Part shown: positions 15,064 to 22,737 of the stretch, piece by piece
Layout of the letters: each line of letters opens with the position of its first letter
Numbering within the stretch: position 1 is the stretch's first letter
IMG/VR virus record: IMGVR_UViG_3300017975_000003
Location: 1-50,158 of that record
Source of the DNA: a virus
DNA: 50,158 bases
Reading direction: 5' to 3' (one strand)
Position numbers and translations under genes: made by a program
The notes under the pieces: generated by a model
The model's input: only the letters and a program-made list of their open reading frames with translations
What the model was told of the DNA's origin: nothing
The model's database searches: none

Positions 15064-15603
15064 ATGGCATCGATCGTATCGCCGAGCTTCACAGTCCGCA
15101 GCGTGGTGCAGGGCCTCCTGTCGAGCGCGACGCTCGGCTTCAACGCGAACTACGCCGCGAGCCTGGCGAACTACCCCGGCGCCCTGCCGATCAGCATCGA
15201 CTTCGCGGCCGCCAAGCCGATGAGCTTCTTCCTCGGCCGCCTGGCCATCGAGGACATCGTCGAGAGCGGCGCGTTCAAGTTCCCAGTCATGTCGCTGTAC
15301 ACGACCGCGGGCGCCAACCAGAACATGCAGAAGTTCCAGAAGTTCGCCGGCCTGGTCCGCGTCGGCGTCGACGTGCACCTGAGCTACAAGACCAGTCAGG
15401 CGCGGATCGTGTTCGAGGCCTGGCCGGATGCCGTCGAGGACGCGATGTACACGACGTTCAACCAGGCCGCCGCGCAGAACTGGGGGTCGGGCGTCGTCTA
15501 CAACGGCCAGCTCGGCTTCGAGCGCCGGCAGGTGCGTCGCGGGGCAGAGAACTGGCTACAGACGTTGTACTTCCAGGCCACGTTCGAAGCGATCATCACG
15601 TAG
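15064..15603 (+). CDS. Probable tail terminator or neck protein
   Basis: A 179-residue protein between the virion-morphogenesis-type gene and the tail tube gene, the usual place of the tail terminator. Sequence features: LLSSATLGFNANYAASL, ISIDFAAAKPMSFFLGRLA, and a C-terminal LQTLYFQATFEAIIT strand region. No direct family motif is recognised; the call rests on position, size and mixed alpha/beta pattern. Confidence 0.6.
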   Translation: MASIVSPSFTVRSVVQGLLSSATLGFNANYAASLANYPGALPISIDFAAAKPMSFFLGRLAIEDIVESGAFKFPVMSLYTTAGANQNMQKFQKFAGLVRVGVDVHLSYKTSQARIVFEAWPDAVEDAMYTTFNQAAAQNWGSGVVYNGQLGFERRQVRRGAENWLQTLYFQATFEAIIT

Positions 15604-15614
15604 GCGGAAGATCG

Positions 15615-15620
15615 TAAAAT
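15615..15620 (+). promoter_or_regulatory. Candidate -10 box before the gene at 15643
   Basis: TAAAAT in the context GATCGTAAAATAAATGAAG follows the stop of the preceding gene. It fits the other internal late boxes. A purine-rich ribosome site (GAAGGAGAG) follows, and the GTG start comes after it. Confidence 0.35.
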
Positions 15621-15642
15621 AAATGAAGGAGAGTGCGTCGTC

Positions 15643-15939
15643 GTGAAGAAATACATTTTCGTGGGGGCCGTCAGCCACGTGGCCGGCCTGGAGTACAACG
15701 CGGTGGGGCAGAGCGCGGACTTCTCCGACGAGTACTTCGTCGAAGCGCTGGCCGGCGGGGCGTCGTTCCTGCCCGAGGACCGCTTCGCCCACCACTTCGA
15801 AGGCTTCCCGCCGGAGCAGCTCGCTCAGTACAGCGACCCCTACTTCTTCGGGGTGCCGTCGAGCGACTACACCGCCCGGGTCGAGGCCTGCCGGGACGAG
15901 GTGCGGGCGCTTCGCGCCGAGCTGTGCAAAGTAGTCTAA
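15643..15939 (+). CDS. Hypothetical protein, 98 residues
   Basis: GTG start with GAAGGAGAG upstream. The product begins MKKYIFVGAVSHVAGLEYNA and is acidic, with many aromatic residues (DEYFVEALAGG, DPYFFGVPSSDY) and a C-terminal helix (RVEACRDEVRALRAELCKVV). It could be a small tail-region protein, but no family is recognised. Confidence 0.65.
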   Translation: MKKYIFVGAVSHVAGLEYNAVGQSADFSDEYFVEALAGGASFLPEDRFAHHFEGFPPEQLAQYSDPYFFGVPSSDYTARVEACRDEVRALRAELCKVV

Positions 15940-15966
15940 CGTTATCTCGACTCTTAGGAGCAAGCA

Positions 15967-17193
15967 ATGTCTTACGCACTGAGTAGACTCGAACACCTGT
16001 ACCTCCAGGTCGAGACTACGTACGGGCAGATCCCCAACACCACCGGCACGGCGACGGTCGCGAACGCGAACGCCTGCCGGTTCATCAAGTTCGTCGGTGA
16101 TACGCGCGCGGCGCTGATCGACCGGCCAGACAAGACCGGCACGCGGTCCCTGATGGTCGGCGTGCTCGGCCGCAAGCAGGGCGCGTGGTCGACGGACATG
16201 TCGATCGCCCCGAACGGCGTGGCCGGCACGGCCCCCGACATGGACCCGCTGATGCAGATGCTCTTCGGCCAGGCCGGCTCGGCGACGTCCGGCTCGGCGA
16301 CCATCACGGCCGCCACCAACGCCACGCCCATCGTGGTCACGGCCGCCAACACCTTCGCGAACGGTGACGTGGTATTCATCTCTGGCGCGACGGGTAACAC
16401 GGCTGTGAACGGTGTCTGGTGCTTGACTGCCGTGTCTGGCACTGGCTTCACTCTTGTTGGCTCGGCGGGCAACGGCGCGTGGGTGTCCGGCGGAACGGCC
16501 TCACGCGTGGCGTACAAGTACACGTTGTCAGACAGTATCGTCTCTGCATCGCTATGGTCTTTCCGCCAGCCGTCCACCATCGATCAGCGCGTGGCGCTCG
16601 GCTCAGTAGTGTCCGAGGCGACCTTCCAGCTGGGGCAGGACGTCGCGCAGTGCTCATTCAATGGGGAGGCGTTATGGACTTTGTCGTCCAACCAGTTCTC
16701 CGTCGCTGACGTCATCCAGCAGGGCGGCCTAACGGCGTTCCCGACGGAGCCATCGGCGCCGGTGACCAACGGCGGCATGATCGCCGGCTTCACCGGTAAG
16801 ATCGCGGTCAACGGCAACGGAGTCGCCACCATCCGCACGGCGACCGTGCGATGCCAGACGACCAACGTGCTGGTTAAGGACACCTTCGGCTCATATTACC
16901 CGACCAGCGCCGAGGCTGACGCGCGCAGGATCAGCGTACAGTTCTCCATCTACGAGGACGACAGCGCCACGTTCCAGAACCTCTTGACCATCGCACACAG
17001 CAAGACGCCAGTGCAGATTCCCCTGTTTCTCGGGACTGTGAGCGGCTCGATTTTCGGCCTCGTGCTGAACAACGTGCAGATAGCGGCGCCCACCCGCGAG
17101 GAAGCGCGACGCTACAGCGGCAACTTCCCGGAGAGCGTCGCCCACGGCTCCAGCTTGACGACGCGCGACGAGTTGACAGCCTGGTTTATTTAA
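15967..17193 (+). CDS. Major tail tube protein with inserted E1-FCCH-like module
   Basis: A 408-residue protein with ribosome site AGGAG. The N-terminal part (SYALSRLEHLYLQVETTYGQ, IDRPDKTGTRSLMVGVLGRK) and the C-terminal part (YPTSAEADARRISVQFSIYE, TPVQIPLFLGTVSG, NFPESVAHGSSL) together resemble phage tail tube proteins, which stack in rings around the tape measure. Residues about 111-178 are an E1-FCCH-like module (TITAATNATPIVVTAANTFA, AWVSGGTA) inserted within the tube fold and probably exposed on the tube surface. The module's DNA is richer in T than the flanking tube sequence, which suggests later insertion. Confidence 0.8.
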   Translation: MSYALSRLEHLYLQVETTYGQIPNTTGTATVANANACRFIKFVGDTRAALIDRPDKTGTRSLMVGVLGRKQGAWSTDMSIAPNGVAGTAPDMDPLMQMLFGQAGSATSGSATITAATNATPIVVTAANTFANGDVVFISGATGNTAVNGVWCLTAVSGTGFTLVGSAGNGAWVSGGTASRVAYKYTLSDSIVSASLWSFRQPSTIDQRVALGSVVSEATFQLGQDVAQCSFNGEALWTLSSNQFSVADVIQQGGLTAFPTEPSAPVTNGGMIAGFTGKIAVNGNGVATIRTATVRCQTTNVLVKDTFGSYYPTSAEADARRISVQFSIYEDDSATFQNLLTIAHSKTPVQIPLFLGTVSGSIFGLVLNNVQIAAPTREEARRYSGNFPESVAHGSSLTTRDELTAWFI

Positions 17194-17208
17194 GAACATT
17201 AGCAAAAG

Positions 17209-17239
17209 CGCCTGGTCAGACTCAACCCCTGGCCAGGCG
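17209..17239 (+). terminator. Hairpin after the tail tube gene
   Basis: CGCCTGGTCAG (17209-17219) pairs with CTGGCCAGGCG (17229-17239), eleven pairs including one G/T. No T run follows, so it is a weak or rho-assisted terminator, or a message-stabilising end for the abundant tube message. Confidence 0.5.
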
Positions 17240-17272
17240 AAACCCTCCAACCCTTCCCCTCAACCCCCGCGG

Positions 17273-17278
17273 TAAAAT
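17273..17278 (+). promoter_or_regulatory. Candidate -10 box before the tail chaperone gene
   Basis: TAAAAT in the context CGCGGTAAAATTTAATCGAG stands out in a C-rich stretch. It lies between the tube-gene hairpin and the AAGGAG ribosome site of the GTG-started chaperone gene, so it could restart transcription there. Confidence 0.45.
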
Positions 17279-17299
17279 TTAATCGAGAAGGAGATTTTA

Positions 17300-17809
17300 G
17301 TGTACATATTCAAAAAGACGACGACGATCAAGAGCGAGGTGTGCCCTGGCGTCGAGTTCGTTGTGCGGAAGATGACCGAGAACCGGCGCATCGAGCTACA
17401 GATGGCAGTGCTCGGGCCAAACGAGAAGATCCGCGGTCTCGTCACGCAGGCCAACCAGCTGAAGGCTGAAGACCCGGAGGACCGACGAAATCTGTCGGCT
17501 ATTCTCAAAGTCAACGACGAGATGCAGCACGTCATCACGAAGGAGCTCAACCCGGTGAAGATCCGCTGGGGCATCGTCGCCGTCAAGGGCCTGGCGATCG
17601 GAGACGAGAATGAGCCTGGCACGGTGGACAACCTTCTCGAATGGCCCAGCGACCTCGTGGAGGAGGCGCTGAGTATCATCGAGGCAGGTGCTGGGATGTC
17701 GGAGAGAGAAGCAAAAAACTTCGGGTCGGCTATCACTTTTGGCGAAGTGATGGCCGCGCGTCCGGCCAGTATGACTGCGACACCTGCCGACGCGACAAGC
17801 GCTTCGTAA
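17300..17809 (+). CDS. Tail assembly chaperone, short form (gpG-like)
   Basis: A 169-residue protein from GTG at 17300 with AAGGAG six bases upstream. It begins MYIFKKTTTIKSEVCPGVEF and has the acidic, helical character of chaperones that coat the tape measure before tube assembly (LVTQANQLKAEDPEDRRN, LEWPSDLVEEALSIIEAGAG). It lies directly before the tape measure gene, and a -1 frameshift signal near its end leads to the longer form, as in lambda G/GT. The stop at 17807-17809 ends the unshifted product. Confidence 0.88.
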   Translation: MYIFKKTTTIKSEVCPGVEFVVRKMTENRRIELQMAVLGPNEKIRGLVTQANQLKAEDPEDRRNLSAILKVNDEMQHVITKELNPVKIRWGIVAVKGLAIGDENEPGTVDNLLEWPSDLVEEALSIIEAGAGMSEREAKNFGSAITFGEVMAARPASMTATPADATSAS

Positions 17810-18174
17810 CAAGGAACTGCCGGAAGTTCAAGGAGTTCCTGCCGCTGTACGACGCGCGCAAGCCAGACTGGTGGGCGCCGTCGTACAAGACCGCGAGAGG
17901 GACGATGTTCACGGTGCCAGACGTCAGATCGAACGAGTGTCCAGTGTCGTGCGTCACCAGACAGACACACGAGCTGATTCAGATCTACCACCGAGCCAAG
18001 TCCCTTCAAGACGCCGGCGTCTCCTCGTTCAGCGCCAAGGACATGCCGATTCCCCTGGCGGATGCCTTCGTCGTAATAGGCGGCGAGGAAGCGAAGTACG
18101 AGAGCGTCGCCAGGGACTACGCGGAGTATGACACGAAGTACACTAACGCTCACGACCAGGGAAGAAAGCAATGA
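17300..18174 (+). CDS. Tail assembly chaperone, frameshifted long form (gpGT-like)
   Basis: Ribosomes slipping back one base at 17713-17719 leave the first frame after 140 codons and continue in the -1 frame (LRVGYHFWRSDGRASGQYD) to TGA at 18172-18174, giving about 291 residues. The T part contains CDTCRRDKRF and a nearby RNC, a small cysteine group that might bind metal. The T frame has no good start of its own and overlaps the tape measure ATG by four bases. In lambda the T part recruits tail tube subunits to the tape measure. The annotation should be read as a joined frame: 17300-17719 then 17719-18174. Confidence 0.85.
17713..17756 (+). promoter_or_regulatory. -1 programmed ribosomal frameshift signal
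   Basis: The heptamer A AAA AAC (17713-17719) is in the correct phase for simultaneous slippage in the first frame. After a seven-base spacer, 17727-17738 (CGGCTATCACTT) pairs with 17745-17756 (AAGTGATGGCCG) in a 12-bp stem with one G/U pair and a six-base loop (TTGGCG). Slippery sequence, spacing and stem are all canonical. Confidence 0.92.
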
Positions 18175-21100
18175 GCGACATAAGTGATCTAGAGCTAGCC
18201 GTAAAAGTGCGCGTGGAGGGGCAGCAAGCTCTCGAGAGCACCGCCAACTCCACTCGCGCCCTGGGCGCCGCGGCGAAGTCTGAGTCTAGCTCGATCGACG
18301 GCTTGGCAGGCGAGAGCAGGCAGCTCAACGCGGCAGTGACGCAGCTCAATGCTAGCCTCGCCGGCACATCGACTCATCTCGGAAGCGTCGGCGGGGCGAC
18401 CAAGCACGCCGCCTCGGAAATGGCCGAGGCTCGCCACGCGATCCGCGGCCTCGGCGAGGAGATCGGGGTCAGCATGCCCCGGTTTGTCTCCAGCTTCATC
18501 GCCTCGCTTGGGCCAGTCGGGCCCGCGCTGGCGAAGGCCTTCAGCGTGGTGGCTATCATCGGCATCTTGGAGATGCTGCCCGAGCTGTACAACAAGTTCG
18601 AGGAGTTCGTCGACAAGCTCGGAGGCCTCACCGAGCGTATGCGCAAGCAGAACGTCGCCTTGGTAGAGCAGAGCAACAAGGCGCAGATAGAGGCTCTCGG
18701 CAACGCGGAGAAGCTGAGAGACCTGAACACAGTCGGCGTGGAGGGCAGCGCGAAGGTGGCGCTGCAGCTCCAGAACATGTCGGCGTCGGCACGAGAGTAC
18801 GGCCAGGCGCTGCGCCAGGCGATGAAGACGCTGGAGGACGCCAGGGCGCACGAGGCCGAGTTCTACAAGTTCTCCATAAGCGCCGATAAGAAGCGCGCCG
18901 AGGAGGAGGTCGACAGGGCGCAGGCGCAGGTGGACAGGCTGACCGAGGAAACGCGGCGTCGCGCGGTGAACTCGCCTGAGCGCAGGCAGCTGGCGGCGAG
19001 CATAGCCGTGCAAGTTGCCGACGAGCGCAGAGCCACGCAGGAGGCGGCTGCCAGCGCAGGCAAGTCACTGCAGCTCGCACAGCTGGACGAGTACAAGAAG
19101 ACTATCGAGCAGATGCGCTCGCTGCGGATGATAACCGAGGACCAGGAGACGGACGAGCTCAAGAAGCAAGCGGACGCCCGAGCGAAGATAGAGAACGACT
19201 ATGCGAAGCAGGTCTACCAGATAAAGAGTCAGCGGCCCGGCGCTAACAGGGCGCTGCTGGCAGAAGAGTTGAAGGACGAGCAAGACGCCGCGAAGCAGAA
19301 GGCAGACGCGACAAAGCGCGAGCTTGACCTGGGTCAGCAGATCCGCGACCGAGACCGAGCGCTCAGCGCGCAGAGTGCCAAGCAGGCCACCGAGAGAGAG
19401 GTGGAGGACATCCAGGTCGGAGCGCAGAAGGCGGCGGCTGCGCGGCAGTCTGCGTACACGACGCACATGCTCCAGACGACGTCGAAGCCTGGCCGCGAGG
19501 TGGACACGATTCAGCAGACGTACAACGCTGCGATCTCACTGTCAGACGAGCTGCAGGCGCGAGAGCAGGTGCGGATAGACCAGGAGCAAGAGTGGGCAGA
19601 CAAGCAGACGGAGGTCTTGAAGTACATAGAGGCGCAGGGCAAGGTACAGCTCGATCGCGAGAAGCTGATCGCCGACGTGCAAGCGCGGCGGGACGAGGCC
19701 AGGATCACTGCCGAGGAGAAGATCGCAGACCTGCAGAAGAAGCGCATCGATGAGGCGAAGTCTGAGGCTGAGCGGCTGTACGACGCGATTCGCGGCGGCC
19801 CGGGCGGAGTGCAGAAGTTCGTGCTGGACACGACTCGGAACCTCGAGAAGGGGATGTTCGTCAACCTCTTGTCCAACGGTCCCGGCGGCGGCGTGATGGG
19901 GAGCGCGCTGAACAGCATGTCGTCGGCGATCCCCGGCCAGCGCAACGCAGACGGCACGAACTCTTTCCTCGGCAGCCTGCTGCAGGGCACGATGTTCGGG
20001 CAGCGCACGCCGACGAGCATCCTCAAAGTGCAGCCTCCGGTTCCGGTCGTGGACAGCAGCGTGAAGTTCGACGCCGACTCGACCACGCTGACGCCAGACA
20101 TCGCTGCGCGCAAGGACAACACGAAGGCGATAGGCGACCTGACCAGCGCGGTGAACGCCCTGGACGCGGTGCTGACCGGCAGGCAGGCGTCGCTCATCAA
20201 CGGCGGCGTCACGCCGCTGAACTACACGCCGGCGTCAGACGCGGCTTCTCCCGCCGCCGTGGCCGCGACCAACGCGACGGGAGCGGCCGCCGCGACAGCC
20301 TCTGCGGCGGCAGCCTCTGCCAGCTCGTCTCAGACGCAGGCTGTCAACTCCATCGGCGCGATGATGTCCCTGCTGACGCTGGGCGGCTCGATCGCCGCCG
20401 CGGTGACGCAGAACCAGTCGCCAGGCATCCGCGTCGTGCAGGGGCCAGGGCAGGGCAGGTCTGGCCAGCAGGCGTACCCGTACGGGTCGTCCATCTGGGC
20501 GGACATCCCCCTGGCCGACAAGGTGGCGATCGGCGGCCTGGCCGCCACTGCCGGGTTCGGCGCGCTGAGCAAGACTGGCGTGCTGTCGCAGCTGCAAGGG
20601 AGCTCAAGTTCAGTAATGTCTGCGCTGGGCAACTTTGGCGCCGGGTTCGCACTCGGTCCGACGCAGGGCCTGGGGACTATCAACTCGTCGACCGGCCAAA
20701 TAACTGGCGGCGTCATTGGCGCATGGACCGACCCAAATATCTCTACTAGTCAAGCCATCGGCCAGACTGCCGGTCTGGCGGCCGGGGTGACCGGCGGCGT
20801 GATGTCTGCGATAAAGGGCTTCTCGCAAGGCGGCGGCAGGGGGATCACCAGCGGCATCGCCTCGGTCGCCGGCACGGCGGCCATGCTCGACCCCGAGCCG
20901 ATCAGTAAGGGCATCCTCACGGCGGTCGCCGCCGTGGGTGGGATCGTCAAGGACCTCTTCGGCGACCCCAAAGCCGAGCGCCAGAGAGACATCACCAATA
21001 CGCTCGCGCAGAACCAGTTCATCGCCCCGCCCACAGTCAACGGCGTGCAGTCGCTTGGCGGCAACGACCTCGCCTACAACAAGTACGGCAAGTTCATGGC

Positions 21101-21419
21101 AACGCCCTATGGCGGTTACACTGTCACTGACGCGACCGAGTACCAGAACCAGGTGACGGGCGACTACTTCAAGACGCCGGGGTCTGTGGCGCCCGGCGAC
21201 TACATCGGAATGCCTGGTCAGCAGGTGACTCCGAGCATGGTCCCCACGTATCAAGCAGCTAGCAGCGGCGGGCAGACAGTGGTCAATATGACTGTGCACG
21301 CCATGGACAGCCAGAGCATCGTGGACCGCTCCCACGACATCGGCATGGCCATCTACAAGGAGTTGAATGCTGGCGGCGCATTGGGATTACGAATACAACA
21401 GACTGTCTTCGGAGCGTAA
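18171..21419 (+). CDS. Tail tape measure protein
   Basis: The 1082-residue product is the largest helical protein here and directly follows the tail chaperones. Its length sets tail length; at the usual 0.15 nm per residue it predicts a tail near 160 nm. Residues about 110-140 are a hydrophobic patch (FIASLGPVGPALAKAFSVVA, IIGILEMLPELY). Residues about 150-540 are long charged coiled coil. Residues about 680-920 are small and hydrophobic (alanine/glycine rich), which fits a segment that enters the host membrane. The start overlaps the chaperone T frame (ATGA). Confidence 0.93.
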   Translation: MSDISDLELAVKVRVEGQQALESTANSTRALGAAAKSESSSIDGLAGESRQLNAAVTQLNASLAGTSTHLGSVGGATKHAASEMAEARHAIRGLGEEIGVSMPRFVSSFIASLGPVGPALAKAFSVVAIIGILEMLPELYNKFEEFVDKLGGLTERMRKQNVALVEQSNKAQIEALGNAEKLRDLNTVGVEGSAKVALQLQNMSASAREYGQALRQAMKTLEDARAHEAEFYKFSISADKKRAEEEVDRAQAQVDRLTEETRRRAVNSPERRQLAASIAVQVADERRATQEAAASAGKSLQLAQLDEYKKTIEQMRSLRMITEDQETDELKKQADARAKIENDYAKQVYQIKSQRPGANRALLAEELKDEQDAAKQKADATKRELDLGQQIRDRDRALSAQSAKQATEREVEDIQVGAQKAAAARQSAYTTHMLQTTSKPGREVDTIQQTYNAAISLSDELQAREQVRIDQEQEWADKQTEVLKYIEAQGKVQLDREKLIADVQARRDEARITAEEKIADLQKKRIDEAKSEAERLYDAIRGGPGGVQKFVLDTTRNLEKGMFVNLLSNGPGGGVMGSALNSMSSAIPGQRNADGTNSFLGSLLQGTMFGQRTPTSILKVQPPVPVVDSSVKFDADSTTLTPDIAARKDNTKAIGDLTSAVNALDAVLTGRQASLINGGVTPLNYTPASDAASPAAVAATNATGAAAATASAAAASASSSQTQAVNSIGAMMSLLTLGGSIAAAVTQNQSPGIRVVQGPGQGRSGQQAYPYGSSIWADIPLADKVAIGGLAATAGFGALSKTGVLSQLQGSSSSVMSALGNFGAGFALGPTQGLGTINSSTGQITGGVIGAWTDPNISTSQAIGQTAGLAAGVTGGVMSAIKGFSQGGGRGITSGIASVAGTAAMLDPEPISKGILTAVAAVGGIVKDLFGDPKAERQRDITNTLAQNQFIAPPTVNGVQSLGGNDLAYNKYGKFMATPYGGYTVTDATEYQNQVTGDYFKTPGSVAPGDYIGMPGQQVTPSMVPTYQAASSGGQTVVNMTVHAMDSQSIVDRSHDIGMAIYKELNAGGALGLRIQQTVFGA

Positions 21420-21468
21420 GATGACTTTACAGGAACGTTTTTGACGAATCTAAAAAGAGGTATTCGAC

Positions 21469-21849
21469 GTGCCTAACTTACCAACACTTAGATCAGGGGC
21501 ATGCGCCATGTACCCTGGGACGATCGGCCGCGAGTACGTGACGGACGTGGTCCAGTTCGTGAATGACGCCGAGCAGCGCTGGGCGGCCAGGCAGATGAAC
21601 GCGGTGTTCAAGTTGGTCTACACGGGCGTGAACTCGTACGACGTCAACATCATGCGAGAGTTCTTCGTCTCGAAGAAGGGCAGACTGGTGGACTCAGGCC
21701 TGACGAACACCTTCACGATCGCGGATCCTCTCATCCCCGGGACTCCCTACAACTACTGCTACTTCGATCAGGACGACTTCACGACGCTCTGCATGGGTGC
21801 GGGCAACCGCTACAACTTCGTCCTCCAGATCAGGCAGGCGAGGAGCTAA
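21469..21849 (+). CDS. Distal tail protein, DUF2460-like short paralogue
   Basis: A 126-residue protein from a GTG start with AAAAGAGG upstream. The segment YTGVNSYDVNIMREFFVSKK, followed by GRLVDSGLTNTFTIADP, aligns with YIAITDAEVAALSAFFDSMK and GRLNQFCFLDP in the next gene, so the two are paralogous at this domain. It lies directly after the tape measure, the place of distal tail proteins that begin the tip. It ends with overlap of one base with the next gene (TAATG). Confidence 0.7.
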   Translation: MPNLPTLRSGACAMYPGTIGREYVTDVVQFVNDAEQRWAARQMNAVFKLVYTGVNSYDVNIMREFFVSKKGRLVDSGLTNTFTIADPLIPGTPYNYCYFDQDDFTTLCMGAGNRYNFVLQIRQARS

Positions 21850-22736
21850 TGAATTACTTCCCCCAGGTCAACGGCAACGGCGTGGTGACGCAGCTGCCGT
21901 ACAAGTCGTCGCTGGCCTACAACAACATCTACCAGGAGATGCCGTTCGGCAGGTCCTACTCGTTCGCGCAGCGCGGCAGCGGCCTGAACAACTTCCCCAT
22001 GACGCCGCTCGGCAACTTCGGGGTGAACTACATCGCGATCACGGACGCCGAGGTCGCCGCGCTGTCGGCGTTCTTCGACTCCATGAAGGGCAGGCTGAAC
22101 CAGTTCTGCTTCCTGGACCCCGACGGCAACCTCGTCAACAACTCGGAGAGCTTCACGGCGACGAGCTGGACCTCGCAGAACACCGGGGTCACGGTCACCA
22201 CCAACGGCGGCCTGGCCGACCCGCTCGGCGGCACGCGGGCGTCGCTGCTGACCGCCACCAGCAGCAACAGCAACTACGCGCCGATCGTGATACCCGGCGG
22301 CGGCCTGCCCGCAAACTTCGTGCTGTGCGGGTCGGTGTACTGCATGGCGCAGTCGGCCGGCCAGAGCCTGGCGCTCGGCTTCGTGGACTCGGGCTTCAAC
22401 GTACTGGGCAGTGCGACTTGGAGCTTGCAGCAGAATCAGTGGACGAGGATCTACTACGCGATGCAGATCAACTCTGCCAGCTACATCCGCCTGCTGATAG
22501 GCGGCTTCAGCACTTGGAACATGACTGGCATCAGGGTGTTCGGACCACAGTGTGTCGCATCCATGGGGCCGGGAAACTACAGCAAATCGCCAGACAACTA
22601 CGGGTACCACCCGACGTGCAGGTTCGACACGGACACGTTCGCCTTCACGAAGATCGGCCCCAACCAGAACAGCGTGGTGCTCCCGGTCGCCGAGTACTTC
22701 ACTGGCACGGACACAAACACCTCGGAGGCGTTCTAA
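21849..22736 (+). CDS. Distal tail protein with C-terminal beta (carbohydrate-binding-like) domain
   Basis: A 295-residue protein. The N-terminal 95 residues are the DUF2460-like domain shared with the preceding gene. The rest (NNSESFTATSWTSQNTGVTV ... QNQWTRIYYAMQINSASYIR ... IRVFGPQCVASMGPGNYS) is a jelly-roll-like beta domain of the carbohydrate-binding type often found at tail tips. It may touch cell-surface glycan. Start is coupled to the previous stop, and the stop overlaps the approach to the next gene (TAAGATG). Confidence 0.7.
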   Translation: MNYFPQVNGNGVVTQLPYKSSLAYNNIYQEMPFGRSYSFAQRGSGLNNFPMTPLGNFGVNYIAITDAEVAALSAFFDSMKGRLNQFCFLDPDGNLVNNSESFTATSWTSQNTGVTVTTNGGLADPLGGTRASLLTATSSNSNYAPIVIPGGGLPANFVLCGSVYCMAQSAGQSLALGFVDSGFNVLGSATWSLQQNQWTRIYYAMQINSASYIRLLIGGFSTWNMTGIRVFGPQCVASMGPGNYSKSPDNYGYHPTCRFDTDTFAFTKIGPNQNSVVLPVAEYFTGTDTNTSEAF

Positions 22737-22737
22737 G

